Assembly: GCF_900167525.1 (NCBI RefSeq)
Contig: NZ_FUZQ01000001.1
Span: 806,001-870,000, forward strand
Length of the DNA stretch: 64,000 nt
Direction: 5' to 3'
DNA from: Krasilnikoviella flava
GTDB lineage: Bacteria > Actinomycetota > Actinomycetes > Actinomycetales > Cellulomonadaceae
The position numbers were made by a program, and so were the translations under genes. Of the stretch, positions 25,716 through 34,149 are shown one piece after another. The notes beneath the pieces are model-generated. The model was given only the letters and a program-made list of their open reading frames with translations. It was not told the origin of the DNA and ran no database searches. The stretch's first letter is position 1. The number at the start of each line of letters is the position of its first letter.

Positions 25716-27045
25716 GGTCTGCCTCCTGGGCCCGTGACGTGTACTCGGATGCCCCCTCGCCGAACAGGACGGTGCGGGCCACCTCCTTCAGGCGGCCGAC
25801 GGCAGCGGCGTTCATGGCCGACGACGTCGCTCGGGACGCCGCCTCGTCCGACAGCAGCGCCTCGACGGCCGCGGCCGCGCCGTCCGGGCCGCCCGGCTCG
25901 ACCTCCACGACGACGTCCGCCCCTCCGAGATCGGCGTGCATCTGCCCCTTGATGGTCTCGGTGGGCTGACGCACGTAGATCGTCGGCGTGCCATGGACGG
26001 ACGCGAGGATCGGCGAGTGGCACTCCATGCTCACGACGGCGCGGGCGCGGGCGTACACGGAGCTCGCCTCCTCGAGCGTCCAGTACCGGTCGAGGACCAG
26101 GACCCGGTCCCGGACGTCGGCCGGGATGCGCGGCAGCAGCTCGTCGCGTGCCAGCTCCACCGCGTAGCTCATCTCCGGCACGACGACGGCCGGCTGGCCC
26201 GTCGAGCGGACCCAGGTGGCGATCGCGGCCGTCAGGGTGTCGAGGTCGAACCCGACGGTGCCGGCGTTGATCGCGTACAGGCGGTCGAACTCCCGGGTGC
26301 GTTCCGTGCCGTAGATGTCGGGGTACGGCGTGTAGCGCAGCCGGGGCACGAAGCACCCGAACTCCCCCGCCGCCAGCCCCAGCGATCCCAGGACGACGTC
26401 GCCCGCGGTGTCGTCGCGGTAGCGATAGGCGAACGTGCCGTCGGGACCGAACTCCAGCACCTGGGGGCCGGCCCCCTGGGCACGCAGGAACTCGAGGCTG
26501 ATCGAGTCCCGTGCGAACAGGAACTCGGCGTCGTCGATGATCGCGCGGGCGTCGTCCTCGAGGAACGTCGCCGGAAGCGCCCGCGTCATGACGCGCAACC
26601 GCTCGAGCGAGCCCCATGCGCGCGGGAACAGCGGGTCGACCGTGACGCCGGCGTAGCCGTACGGGCGGTCGCTCTGCTCGCGCCATGCTGCCAGCTCCGG
26701 CACGAGCGAGGCGCTCGCCGCCGAGCCGTGCACGAGGACGTCCGCGGAGTCCCACACCGTGGCGAGCTCCAGCGTCGTCGGCACACCGGCCTCGTCCAAC
26801 CCGCCCCGCACGATCGTGACGGTCGGGACCGCCCGGCGGATCATCGCCTCCTCGCGCTCGCCGAGGCGCATCGGCCACAGCGTGATGCGGGCATCTGGCT
26901 CGGAGTCGAGCAGGGCAGTGATGAGGCCGGGCGAGTGGGCGACGTCGCCGATGTTCGCGTTCGCCCAGGACGAGCGCAGGAGCACGGAGCGGGGCGGGCT
27001 GGTCGTGGAGGTCAACGTTGTCCTTCCGTAGCGCGGCGTCTTCAC
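25699..27045 (-). CDS. Polysaccharide pyruvyl transferase-family protein
   Basis: A 448-residue GT-B-like protein of the polysaccharide pyruvyl transferase family, which move pyruvate from PEP onto sugars as a ketal. Visible features are LLRSSWANANIGDVAHSPGL at the N-terminus (the GN.GD loop) and ARAVVSMECHSPILASVHGTPTIYVRQ near residue 355, the conserved (R)xHxxIxAxxxGxP segment. The start is a GTG at 27045; a TTG a few codons later is possible. It is the first gene after the LacI regulator and a candidate operator, and overlaps the permease gene by 17 bp. A pyruvylating enzyme inside a catabolic locus is unusual; it may instead bind or modify the substrate. Confidence 0.8.
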   Translation of the reverse strand: MKTPRYGRTTLTSTTSPPRSVLLRSSWANANIGDVAHSPGLITALLDSEPDARITLWPMRLGEREEAMIRRAVPTVTIVRGGLDEAGVPTTLELATVWDSADVLVHGSAASASLVPELAAWREQSDRPYGYAGVTVDPLFPRAWGSLERLRVMTRALPATFLEDDARAIIDDAEFLFARDSISLEFLRAQGAGPQVLEFGPDGTFAYRYRDDTAGDVVLGSLGLAAGEFGCFVPRLRYTPYPDIYGTERTREFDRLYAINAGTVGFDLDTLTAAIATWVRSTGQPAVVVPEMSYAVELARDELLPRIPADVRDRVLVLDRYWTLEEASSVYARARAVVSMECHSPILASVHGTPTIYVRQPTETIKGQMHADLGGADVVVEVEPGGPDGAAAAVEALLSDEAASRATSSAMNAAAVGRLKEVARTVLFGEGASEYTSRAQEADLVPAR

Positions 27046-27089
27046 CGCGATCCCGCGGCGCCCCTCGCTGGACGTCGCTGACGTTTCGT

Positions 27090-27113
27090 TGCGTCACGGT
27101 AGCGAGTGACGCA
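27090..27113. promoter_or_regulatory. Candidate LacI-type operator
   Basis: TGCGTCAC (27090-27097), eight bases, GTGACGCA (27106-27113): a perfect inverted repeat 45 bp before the pyruvyl-transferase start and downstream of the LacI gene. It is a plausible binding site for the adjacent regulator. Confidence 0.6.
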
Positions 27114-27169
27114 TCGTCACGTCAATGGTTCGTCACCTCGTCATGACGGGGACGAATGCGTCGGGTGCG

Positions 27170-28198
27170 CTACCAGGGGCGCGGCGAAACCTGCAACGGC
27201 GCCGTGCTCTCGCGCGTGATCAGCACCGGTGCCGGCTCGTCGACGAGGCCGAACCGTGTCGGCGAGCCTTCCAGGATCGCCGCGATCGACTCGACGGCGC
27301 GCGCGCCGAGCTCGGCCATCGGCATGCGCACGGTCGTGAGCGCGGGGCGGACGTCACCGGCGATGTCCGCGTCGTGGATCGCGATCACGGACAGGTCGCC
27401 CGGGATCGAGATACCTGCCTCGTGAGCCGCCGCGTGGATGCCGATGCCCGAGAGCACGTTGTCGACCACGAGCGCCGTCGGCCGGCGGCCGGAGTCGATG
27501 ACCTCCCGGAGAGCCGCAGCGCCCGACTGGGACCCGTAACCGGTCGGGATGGCGTCGCGCGCCTCGAGGCCGGCGTCGAGCATCGCGTCGGCGTAGCCCC
27601 GGTGTCGCTCCAGCGACGGGACCCACCGCTCGCCGCCCACGTACTCGATGTCCCGGTGACCGAGGCCGAGCAGGTGCTGCGTCGCCACCCGGCCCGCCGC
27701 GGCATCGTCGATCGCGAGCCATCGCCCGTCCAGGCCGTGGCGTCCCTCGATCAGGATCACCGGGGTCGGTCGGGCTCGCAGGTGGGCCAGCACCTCGTCG
27801 TCGATGAGGCCCTCGCTCCGCAAGATGATGCCGTCGATCGAACCCTGCCCCAGGAGGTGCGCGAGGAAGTGGCTGCCGGAGCGCATCCAGCGCGCGTCGC
27901 CCAGCACGACCGCCCACCCGTGCGACTCCGCGGCGTCGTAGATACCGTGAAACATGTCGCGGTAGATCGGGTTCTCGAGCTTCTCGACGACGACGGCGAT
28001 CGTCCCGGAGCGCTGACGGCGCAGAGCCCGTGCGGCATTGTTCGGGACGTACCCCAGCTCCTCGATGACGGCCTCGACCCGAGCACGCGTGTCGTCGCTC
28101 ATCCGCGTGTGCTCGGTGCCGTTGACGACAGCGGACACCACGGAAACCGAGACTCCGGCGCGGCGCGCGATCTCCTTCTGGGTACCCATCCGCGACAT
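27170..28198 (-). CDS. LacI/GalR-family repressor
   Basis: A 342-residue sugar-responsive repressor. The N-terminal helix-turn-helix and hinge read TQKEIARRAGVSVSVVSAVV and NNAARALRRQRSGTIAVVVE. A periplasmic-binding-protein-like ligand domain follows, with the usual DGIILRSEG and GRRPTALVVDN segments. The start could be ATG 28198 or 28189. It leads the glycan locus on the same strand. The small palindrome GACGTAACGTC (28205-28215), 7 bp before its start, may serve autoregulation. Confidence 0.93.
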   Translation of the reverse strand: MSRMGTQKEIARRAGVSVSVVSAVVNGTEHTRMSDDTRARVEAVIEELGYVPNNAARALRRQRSGTIAVVVEKLENPIYRDMFHGIYDAAESHGWAVVLGDARWMRSGSHFLAHLLGQGSIDGIILRSEGLIDDEVLAHLRARPTPVILIEGRHGLDGRWLAIDDAAAGRVATQHLLGLGHRDIEYVGGERWVPSLERHRGYADAMLDAGLEARDAIPTGYGSQSGAAALREVIDSGRRPTALVVDNVLSGIGIHAAAHEAGISIPGDLSVIAIHDADIAGDVRPALTTVRMPMAELGARAVESIAAILEGSPTRFGLVDEPAPVLITRESTAPLQVSPRPW

Positions 28199-28266
28199 CG
28201 TACCGACGTAACGTCAAGTCAGGCAGGACGGGCGAAGTCCGATGCTCCCGGTCGCGTCGTGGCCGG

Positions 28267-28830
28267 TCAGCGCCTGGTCTCGTACCGGGTCAGGAGCACG
28301 CCACCGGGGAACGTCCGGGTCTCCACCAGGTCCAGGTTCACCCAGCGGTCCAGGGCCGGGAAGAACGGCTTGCCACTGCCCACCAAGGTCGGTGCCGTGA
28401 CCAGCGTGTACTCGTCGACCAGCCCGGCCCGGACGGCAGCCCCGGCGAGTGTGGCGCCGCCGATGTCCAGGGGTTCGCCGTCCTCGGCCTTGAGCCGGGT
28501 GATCTCGGCGACCGCGTCGCCGGTGAACACGCGCGCGTTCCAGTCGACCGTGCTGCTCGTCGAGGAGAACACCACCTTCGGCACGTCCCGCCAGCGTCGG
28601 GCGAACTCGATGTGCGCCGGGGTGGCGCCGGGCTGTTGATCGGCGGTCGGCCAGTGGGAGCTCATGTTCTCCCACAGCCTGCGTCCGTACAGCGCCAGGC
28701 CTGTCGCGCCGACCCGGTCGGACCAGAACTGGAACAGCTCGTCGCTGGGGACGCCCCACCCGAGGTCGTCCCCGGGCGCGGCGACGTAGCCGTCCACGCT
28801 CACGTTCATGGCGAAGGTGAGTCTGCGCAT
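28267..28830 (-). CDS. RibD/dihydrofolate-reductase-family protein
   Basis: A 187-residue protein of the RibD C-terminal/DHFR-like fold, starting RRLTFAMNVSVDGYVAAPGD, with GRRLWENMSSHWP and DIGGATLAGAAVRAGLVDEY as the NADPH-binding segment (usually GG..L). These proteins are NADPH-dependent reductases of unknown substrate, widespread in actinobacteria, and distinct from FolA. It is divergent from the FAD-oxidoreductase gene and not obviously part of the glycan locus. Confidence 0.88.
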   Translation of the reverse strand: MRRLTFAMNVSVDGYVAAPGDDLGWGVPSDELFQFWSDRVGATGLALYGRRLWENMSSHWPTADQQPGATPAHIEFARRWRDVPKVVFSSTSSTVDWNARVFTGDAVAEITRLKAEDGEPLDIGGATLAGAAVRAGLVDEYTLVTAPTLVGSGKPFFPALDRWVNLDLVETRTFPGGVLLTRYETRR

Positions 28831-28980
28831 GGCGTCTGCCTCTCGCGAGTCGTTTCGGGGTCAGACCAGCACGGCGCGGAGAAATCATCGGGCGGACGAC
28901 GGCGAGACGGTCGCCAGCAACGGGGAACTGTGGCACCGTCGGCCACGGCAGCCCTCGTCCCCGCTGGTCAGGAGTCCACC

Positions 28981-30228
28981 ATGCCCGCGCCGTCCACCGC
29001 ACCTGTCCTTGTCGTCGGAGGGGGCCTGGCGGCCGCCAGGGCCGTGGAAGCCGTGCGGGAACAGGACGACGACGTCGACGTCGTCGTCGTCACCTCCGAG
29101 GGGCACCGCCCCTACGAGCGTCCGCCGCTGTCGAAGGCCTACCTGCGCGGCCAGGCGGAGCCCGACGTGATCTACCCGCTCAGGGCCGGCTGGTGGGACG
29201 ACCATGCCATCGACCTGCGCACGCTCACCACGGTCGTGGACCTCGCCCCCGGCGACCACGAGGTCACGTTCGCCGACGGCTCCACGCTCGGCTACTCCCG
29301 GCTGCTGCTCGCGACCGGCTCCACGCCCCGGGCGCTCCAGGTGCCGGGCCGCAGCCTCATCGGCGTGCACACCCTGCGGACGGTCGACGACGCCGACCTC
29401 CTCGCCGGCATCCTCCTGCCCGCGTCGCTCGAGGGTGAGGGCAAGGTCGTCGTCGTCGGGGACGGCTGGATCGGCACCGAGGTCGCGGCGTCCGCGCGGA
29501 TGCTCGGCCTGGACGTGTGCCTCGTCGGCCAGACCGAGCACCCGTTGGAGCCGACGCTCGGGCCGGAGCTCGGCTCCCTGTACGGGCGGCTGCACGAGGA
29601 TCGGGGCGTCGCCCGGCACCGTGGTGACGTCGTCGAGTTCACCGGGGAGTCGGGCCGGGTCAAGGGCGTCGAGCTGGCCGACGGCACGCACCTGGAGGCC
29701 GACCTCGTGGTGATGGGCGTGGGCGTGACGCCCAACGTCGGCATCGCGTCGGCCGCGGGGATCGAGATGCGTTCCCGCGACCTCGGCGGCGGCATCGCGG
29801 TGGACGGCACGCTGCGCACGTCCGCCCCCGACGTCTTCGCCGCCGGCGACATCGCGTCCGTCCCGTCGCCGCACTACGGCCGCCCGCTGCGTGTGGAGCA
29901 CTGGGCCGTGGCGCAGGACACGGGCACGCACGCCGGCCGCGCGATGCTCGGCGACGACGCCACCTATGACGTCCTGCCCTACTTCTTCAGCGACCAGTAC
30001 GACGTCGGGATGGAGTACAAGGGCTTCGTCGACCTGCGCGCCGGGGGCGCCGACCTGGTGGTCAGCGGGTCGACGGACGACCGGGAGCTCGTCGCGTTCT
30101 GGCTCCGCGACGGCGAGGTGCAGGCCGGCATGGCCGTCAACGTGTGGGACCGCATGGACGACGTGGAGGAGCTGATCCGCTCCCGCCGCCAGGTGCCGCG
30201 CGCCGAGCTCGAGGCGTTCACGGGCTGA
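28981..30228 (+). CDS. FAD-dependent oxidoreductase (ferredoxin reductase-like)
   Basis: A 415-residue two-dinucleotide-domain flavoprotein. The N-terminal FAD motif PVLVVGGGLAAARAVEAVRE is followed by RPPLSKAYLRG. The NAD(P) motif is KVVVVGDGWIGTEVAASARM, and the FAD ribityl motif is TSAPDVFAAGDIASVPS. This is the rhodocoxin/putidaredoxin-reductase group with the C-terminal reductase domain. It probably passes electrons from NADH to a small ferredoxin or rubredoxin, but none is encoded nearby. ATG 28981 begins the conserved sequence directly. Its end overlaps the convergent ugd gene by 11 bp. Confidence 0.9.
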   Translation: MPAPSTAPVLVVGGGLAAARAVEAVREQDDDVDVVVVTSEGHRPYERPPLSKAYLRGQAEPDVIYPLRAGWWDDHAIDLRTLTTVVDLAPGDHEVTFADGSTLGYSRLLLATGSTPRALQVPGRSLIGVHTLRTVDDADLLAGILLPASLEGEGKVVVVGDGWIGTEVAASARMLGLDVCLVGQTEHPLEPTLGPELGSLYGRLHEDRGVARHRGDVVEFTGESGRVKGVELADGTHLEADLVVMGVGVTPNVGIASAAGIEMRSRDLGGGIAVDGTLRTSAPDVFAAGDIASVPSPHYGRPLRVEHWAVAQDTGTHAGRAMLGDDATYDVLPYFFSDQYDVGMEYKGFVDLRAGGADLVVSGSTDDRELVAFWLRDGEVQAGMAVNVWDRMDDVEELIRSRRQVPRAELEAFTG

Positions 30229-31615
30229 CCGTCGCGAGCGGGCCGACGGCGGGGCGGCCGAGGGCGCGCACGCGCCAGCCCGCGGCCGCCCACCGATCGG
30301 CGTCGAGCGCGTTCCGGCCGTCCACGACGACGCGCCGCGCGGGCGCCAGCAGCGCCGGGTCGAGGGCGCGGAACTCCTCCCACTCGGTGAGGTGCAGCAC
30401 CAGGTCGGCGCCGGTGACGGCGTCCTCCACGGTGTCCGCGTAGCCGAGCGTGGGGAACATGCGTGCCGCGGTGGCGTTCGCGCGCGGGTCGTGCACCCGC
30501 ACGTGCGCGCCCTGCAGCTGCAGCTGGGCGGCGACGTTGAGGGCCGGCGAGTCGCGCACGTCGTCGGTGCCGGGCTTGAACGCCGCGCCCAGCACGGCGA
30601 TGCGACGCCCGAGCACGCTGCCGCCGCACTCCTGGACCGCCAGCGCGACGGTGCGCGACCGGCGCCGCATGTTGATGGCGTCCACCTCGCGCAGGAAGGT
30701 CAGCGCCTCGTCGACGCCGAGCTCGCCGGCGCGCGCCATGAGCGCGCGGATGTCCTTGGGCAGGCAGCCGCCGCCGAACCCGAGCCCGGCGCTGAGGAAC
30801 TGGTGGCCGATGCGCGCGTCGTGCCCGATCGCGTCGGTGAGCGCGACGACGTCGCCGCCGGCCGCGTCGCACAGCTCGGCGATCGCGTTGGCGAACGAGA
30901 TCTTCGTGGCGAGGAACGCGTTCGCGGCCACCTTGACCAGCTCGGACGTGGCCAGGTCGGTGACGAGGAACGGCACGCCCGCATCGACGACCGGTGCGTA
31001 CAGCTCGCGCAGCGCCTTCTCGTGCCGCGGGTCGGTGACGCCGACGACGACCCGGTCGGGGCGCAGCGTGTCGTCGACGGCGCGGCCCTCCCGCAGGAAC
31101 TCCGGGTTCCAGGCGACGCCCACCTCCACGCCCGCGGGGGCGAGCTCGTCGGCGAGCTGCTGCAGCCCGGCGGCGGTGCCGACGGGGACGGTCGACTTGC
31201 CGACGAGCAGGGCGTCGCCGCGCAGGTGCGGCACCAGCGCGGCCACGGCGGCCTCCACGTGGCTCGTGTCGGCAGCCATCGAGTCCCGGCGTTGCGGCGT
31301 CCCGACACACACGAAGTGCAGGTCGCCGAACGCCGCCGCCTCCGCGGGGTCGGTCGTGAACCGCAGCCGGCCGGAGGCGGTGTGCCGCTCGACCAGCTCC
31401 GCGAGCCCCGGCTCGTAGAACGGCAGCCGCCCCGCCGCGAGGTCGGCGATCTTGGCCGGGTCGGAGTCCAGGCCCAGGACGTCGTAGCCCAGCTCTGCCA
31501 GGCACGCGGCGTGCGTGGCACCCAGGTAGCCGGTGCCGACGACGGTGACGCGGATGGGCTCCGGCGCGTCGTGCGTCGTGACGTCGGGCGGGGTCGTGTC
31601 GTGGCGGTGCGTCAT
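30218..31615 (-). CDS. ugd: UDP-glucose 6-dehydrogenase
   Basis: A 465-residue enzyme that oxidises UDP-glucose to UDP-glucuronate in two NAD-dependent steps. The N-terminal NAD motif is VTVVGTGYLGATHAACLAE. The catalytic segment GFGGGCLPKDIRALM contains the nucleophile Cys and a Lys. The C-terminal UDP-binding domain has VLGAAFKPGTDDVRDSPAL. It is the last gene of the six-gene glycoconjugate operon, coupled to the phosphotransferase gene by an ATGA overlap, and would supply the glucuronate donor to the three glycosyltransferases encoded upstream. Confidence 0.95.
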   Translation of the reverse strand: MTHRHDTTPPDVTTHDAPEPIRVTVVGTGYLGATHAACLAELGYDVLGLDSDPAKIADLAAGRLPFYEPGLAELVERHTASGRLRFTTDPAEAAAFGDLHFVCVGTPQRRDSMAADTSHVEAAVAALVPHLRGDALLVGKSTVPVGTAAGLQQLADELAPAGVEVGVAWNPEFLREGRAVDDTLRPDRVVVGVTDPRHEKALRELYAPVVDAGVPFLVTDLATSELVKVAANAFLATKISFANAIAELCDAAGGDVVALTDAIGHDARIGHQFLSAGLGFGGGCLPKDIRALMARAGELGVDEALTFLREVDAINMRRRSRTVALAVQECGGSVLGRRIAVLGAAFKPGTDDVRDSPALNVAAQLQLQGAHVRVHDPRANATAARMFPTLGYADTVEDAVTGADLVLHLTEWEEFRALDPALLAPARRVVVDGRNALDADRWAAAGWRVRALGRPAVGPLATVSP

Positions 31616-34149
31616 CGGTCCTCCAGGTGGGTGAGCAGGGTGGGGTCGTCGAACGTCGGAAGCCGGTCCAGGCCGGCCAGGAGCGCGCCGGGGACGTCCC
31701 GGGGCGCGGGTCGGAAGGCGTACACCGCGGCCAGCCGGGCGCGCGCGGCGACGGCCCAGGCGCGCAGCGCGTCCGGGCCCGGACCGTCGGGCACGATGCC
31801 GTCGCGGTCGGGCCCGGTGCCGTAGCCGTCGATGACGGCGCGGGCCACGCGGGCGGCGCGCGCCGGCGGGCACACGCCCTGGTGGACGCGGAGCTCGAGG
31901 TGCACGAGCAGGTTCGCCAGGTCGAGCGCGGGGTGCGCGACGGCCGCGAGGTCCAGGTCGAGCAGGCCCACGCGCACGCCGTCGCCGCCGTAGCCGTCGA
32001 CCAGCAGCTGCTTGTCGTGCAGGTCCCGGTGGGTGAGCACCGGGCGGCGGACGGGGGCGCCCTCGAGCGCATCGCGCACCCGCCGGACGACGGCGTCGGC
32101 GTCCGCCGTCGTCGTCGCCCCGTGGGCGACGGCCAGCCCCCAGAAGCGGGCCACGACCGCGGTCTCCGCCGCGGCGTCGTGCTGCGTGACACGGGCCGGA
32201 GCGGGTGCGTCCTGCAGCCGTCGCAGCCCGCGCCCCACGGCCCGGCCCGCCGCGTCGAGCACACCCGCGGGCGTGCTCGCGTCCCTCAGCAGCACGTGCA
32301 GGGTGCGGCCGGGCAGGGCGGTGGTCGTGACCCACCCCTCCCCCCGTCCGACGACGACCGGGGTGGCGAACGCCGCGGGCGGGACGACGACGTCGCCGGG
32401 CTCGCGGCCCGGTCGGGTCACCTTGGTGTAGGTGCCGGCGGGGTCGCGCACGACGCCCCGGCGCCCGGCACGGTGCGCGACGAGCACAGCGCCCCGCCGC
32501 ACCCGGTCGGCCAGGCCCGGGAGGCGAGGGTCCGCCCCGCCGGGCTGCAGGACGAGGCCGCCGCCCGCGGTCGGCACCGCCCCCGGCCGCACGGCGTGCC
32601 CGGCGCCGCCGGTGCGGGCGCCGGCACGGCGGTCGGCCCGGGCGGCCGGCGCGGCGTCCCAGCGCCCGGCCAGGACGGCACCGTCGCGGGCGGCGCCGAC
32701 CACGAGCAGCCGGTCGGCCGACCGTGGCAGGACGGCGCGCAGCACGTGCCCCTGCGCCGCGAACGCGTCGGCCAGGGCCGCGGCGACGGGCGCCGTGCGG
32801 ATGCGGGGGGCCGGCACGGCGGCGGGCGCGGCGGCGGGTCGCCACGGTCGAGACGTCGTCGGTCCGCCGCTCCGCGACACACCGCGACGGACCGCGGTGC
32901 GGCGAGATCCGCCGCTCCGCCCGGCACCCGCGAGCGCGTCGCCCAGCGCGCCGCCCCAGCCGTCGGCGACCTCGTCGGCCAGGACCGCGAGCGCGCGGGA
33001 CGTCCCGGCCCAACCTGCCTCCAGGCGCCGGAACGGCTCGGTGGCCCGGCGCCGCAGGTGCTCCGCGACGGCAGCGCGCAGCTCCGGCACGTCGACGGCG
33101 TCGCCGTGCTCCGCGTACCCGTCGAGGACCGCCGCGAGCCGCACCGCAGCGGCCTCGGGGTCGTCGTGCGCCCGCACGAGCGCCGCCGCGAACGACCCGA
33201 GGTCGTCCGCCGGCCGGCCCCAGCGGGCGGCGTCGCCGTCGACGAGCCAGAGCTCGCCGTCCATCGCCCGCACCACCTGGTCCAGCGAGAGGTCGCCGTG
33301 CACGGGGACGGTGCCGGACGGGCGCACTGGTGCGGCGTCCCCGACGAGCGGCGCCCCGTGCAGGGCGGCGGCCAGCGCGCCCACCTCGCGGAACGCGGCG
33401 TCGTCGAGCGCGTCGTCGTCGTCGAGCCGGTCGAGCGGGTCTCCCGGCACCCAGTCCGTGACGAGCACCCCGCGGTCGGCGTCGACGGCCCGCAGTCGCG
33501 GCGCCCGCACGGGGGACGTGCCCGTGCCTCCGTCCGAGACCGCGCCCAGCAGCGCGTACCCCGCGGCGGCGCGCGCCACGGCGGCGGGCCGCACCAGCCG
33601 CACCACCACCTCGCCGTCCGGCCCGGCGGCGTGCACGACCGCGCGCCGCTCGGGGTTGTGGCGCAGCAGCCGCCACCGGGCCCCAGGGGCGTCCGTTCCG
33701 CCGACCGTGGCCGCCGCGACGGCGGCCACGTCCCGAGCCGCGGGGAGCTGCCGATCGGCGGTCCAGTCCGTGACGACCAGCCCGGCGTCGCGGTCGAGGA
33801 GCAGCACCTCGTGCGGCCGTCGCGGGTCGAGCCCCTTGTCCAGCTTGCTCCGGGCCCCGTCGGCGTACCCGCGCACCAGCAGGTCGCGCGACGTGCCGGG
33901 CGCGCCGTCGGGCCCCCGCGGCGTCCACCGGCACGACAGGACGACGCTGGTGCCCGGCTTGTGCCGCAGGTACGGGCGCGAGACCTCTCCCGGCGTGCCG
34001 GTGGTGGCGGCGAGGAGAGCCGTCAGCCGCTCGAGGTCGAGGACGTCCGCCAGCGCGGGGATCGCGGGGTCGCCCGCGGCGACGTCCCGCACGGTCGTGG
34101 GCGCGGCCGCGCCGGGTCGGGCACGGTCGAACGCCAGGTCAGGCGCCAC
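31612..34149 (-). CDS. Tandem phosphotransferase (two APH-fold domains)
   Basis: An 845-residue protein with two kinase-like halves. The first has the APH catalytic loop VHGDLSLDQVV (His284, Asp286) and WLVDGDAARWG. The second has LTHRDLHDKQLLVDG (His707, Asp709) and VGLLDLDLAAV as the metal-binding Asp motif, followed by PALDLANLLVHLELR. A Pro/Ala/Arg-rich linker (about 420-460) joins them. APH-fold enzymes phosphorylate small hydroxylated substrates such as aminoglycosides, choline or sugars; substrates here are unknown. It overlaps the ABC exporter by 11 bp and ugd by 4 bp, so it belongs to the glycoconjugate pathway. Confidence 0.82.
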   Translation of the reverse strand: MAPDLAFDRARPGAAAPTTVRDVAAGDPAIPALADVLDLERLTALLAATTGTPGEVSRPYLRHKPGTSVVLSCRWTPRGPDGAPGTSRDLLVRGYADGARSKLDKGLDPRRPHEVLLLDRDAGLVVTDWTADRQLPAARDVAAVAAATVGGTDAPGARWRLLRHNPERRAVVHAAGPDGEVVVRLVRPAAVARAAAGYALLGAVSDGGTGTSPVRAPRLRAVDADRGVLVTDWVPGDPLDRLDDDDALDDAAFREVGALAAALHGAPLVGDAAPVRPSGTVPVHGDLSLDQVVRAMDGELWLVDGDAARWGRPADDLGSFAAALVRAHDDPEAAAVRLAAVLDGYAEHGDAVDVPELRAAVAEHLRRRATEPFRRLEAGWAGTSRALAVLADEVADGWGGALGDALAGAGRSGGSRRTAVRRGVSRSGGPTTSRPWRPAAAPAAVPAPRIRTAPVAAALADAFAAQGHVLRAVLPRSADRLLVVGAARDGAVLAGRWDAAPAARADRRAGARTGGAGHAVRPGAVPTAGGGLVLQPGGADPRLPGLADRVRRGAVLVAHRAGRRGVVRDPAGTYTKVTRPGREPGDVVVPPAAFATPVVVGRGEGWVTTTALPGRTLHVLLRDASTPAGVLDAAGRAVGRGLRRLQDAPAPARVTQHDAAAETAVVARFWGLAVAHGATTTADADAVVRRVRDALEGAPVRRPVLTHRDLHDKQLLVDGYGGDGVRVGLLDLDLAAVAHPALDLANLLVHLELRVHQGVCPPARAARVARAVIDGYGTGPDRDGIVPDGPGPDALRAWAVAARARLAAVYAFRPAPRDVPGALLAGLDRLPTFDDPTLLTHLEDR

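Noticed and set aside
32838-32930. GC-rich repeats (ccgccgctccgc) in the linker of the tandem phosphotransferase
   Set aside because: They look like codon bias in a Pro/Ala/Arg/Ser linker; the inverted-repeat pairing is weak and not comparable to the element at 36642.
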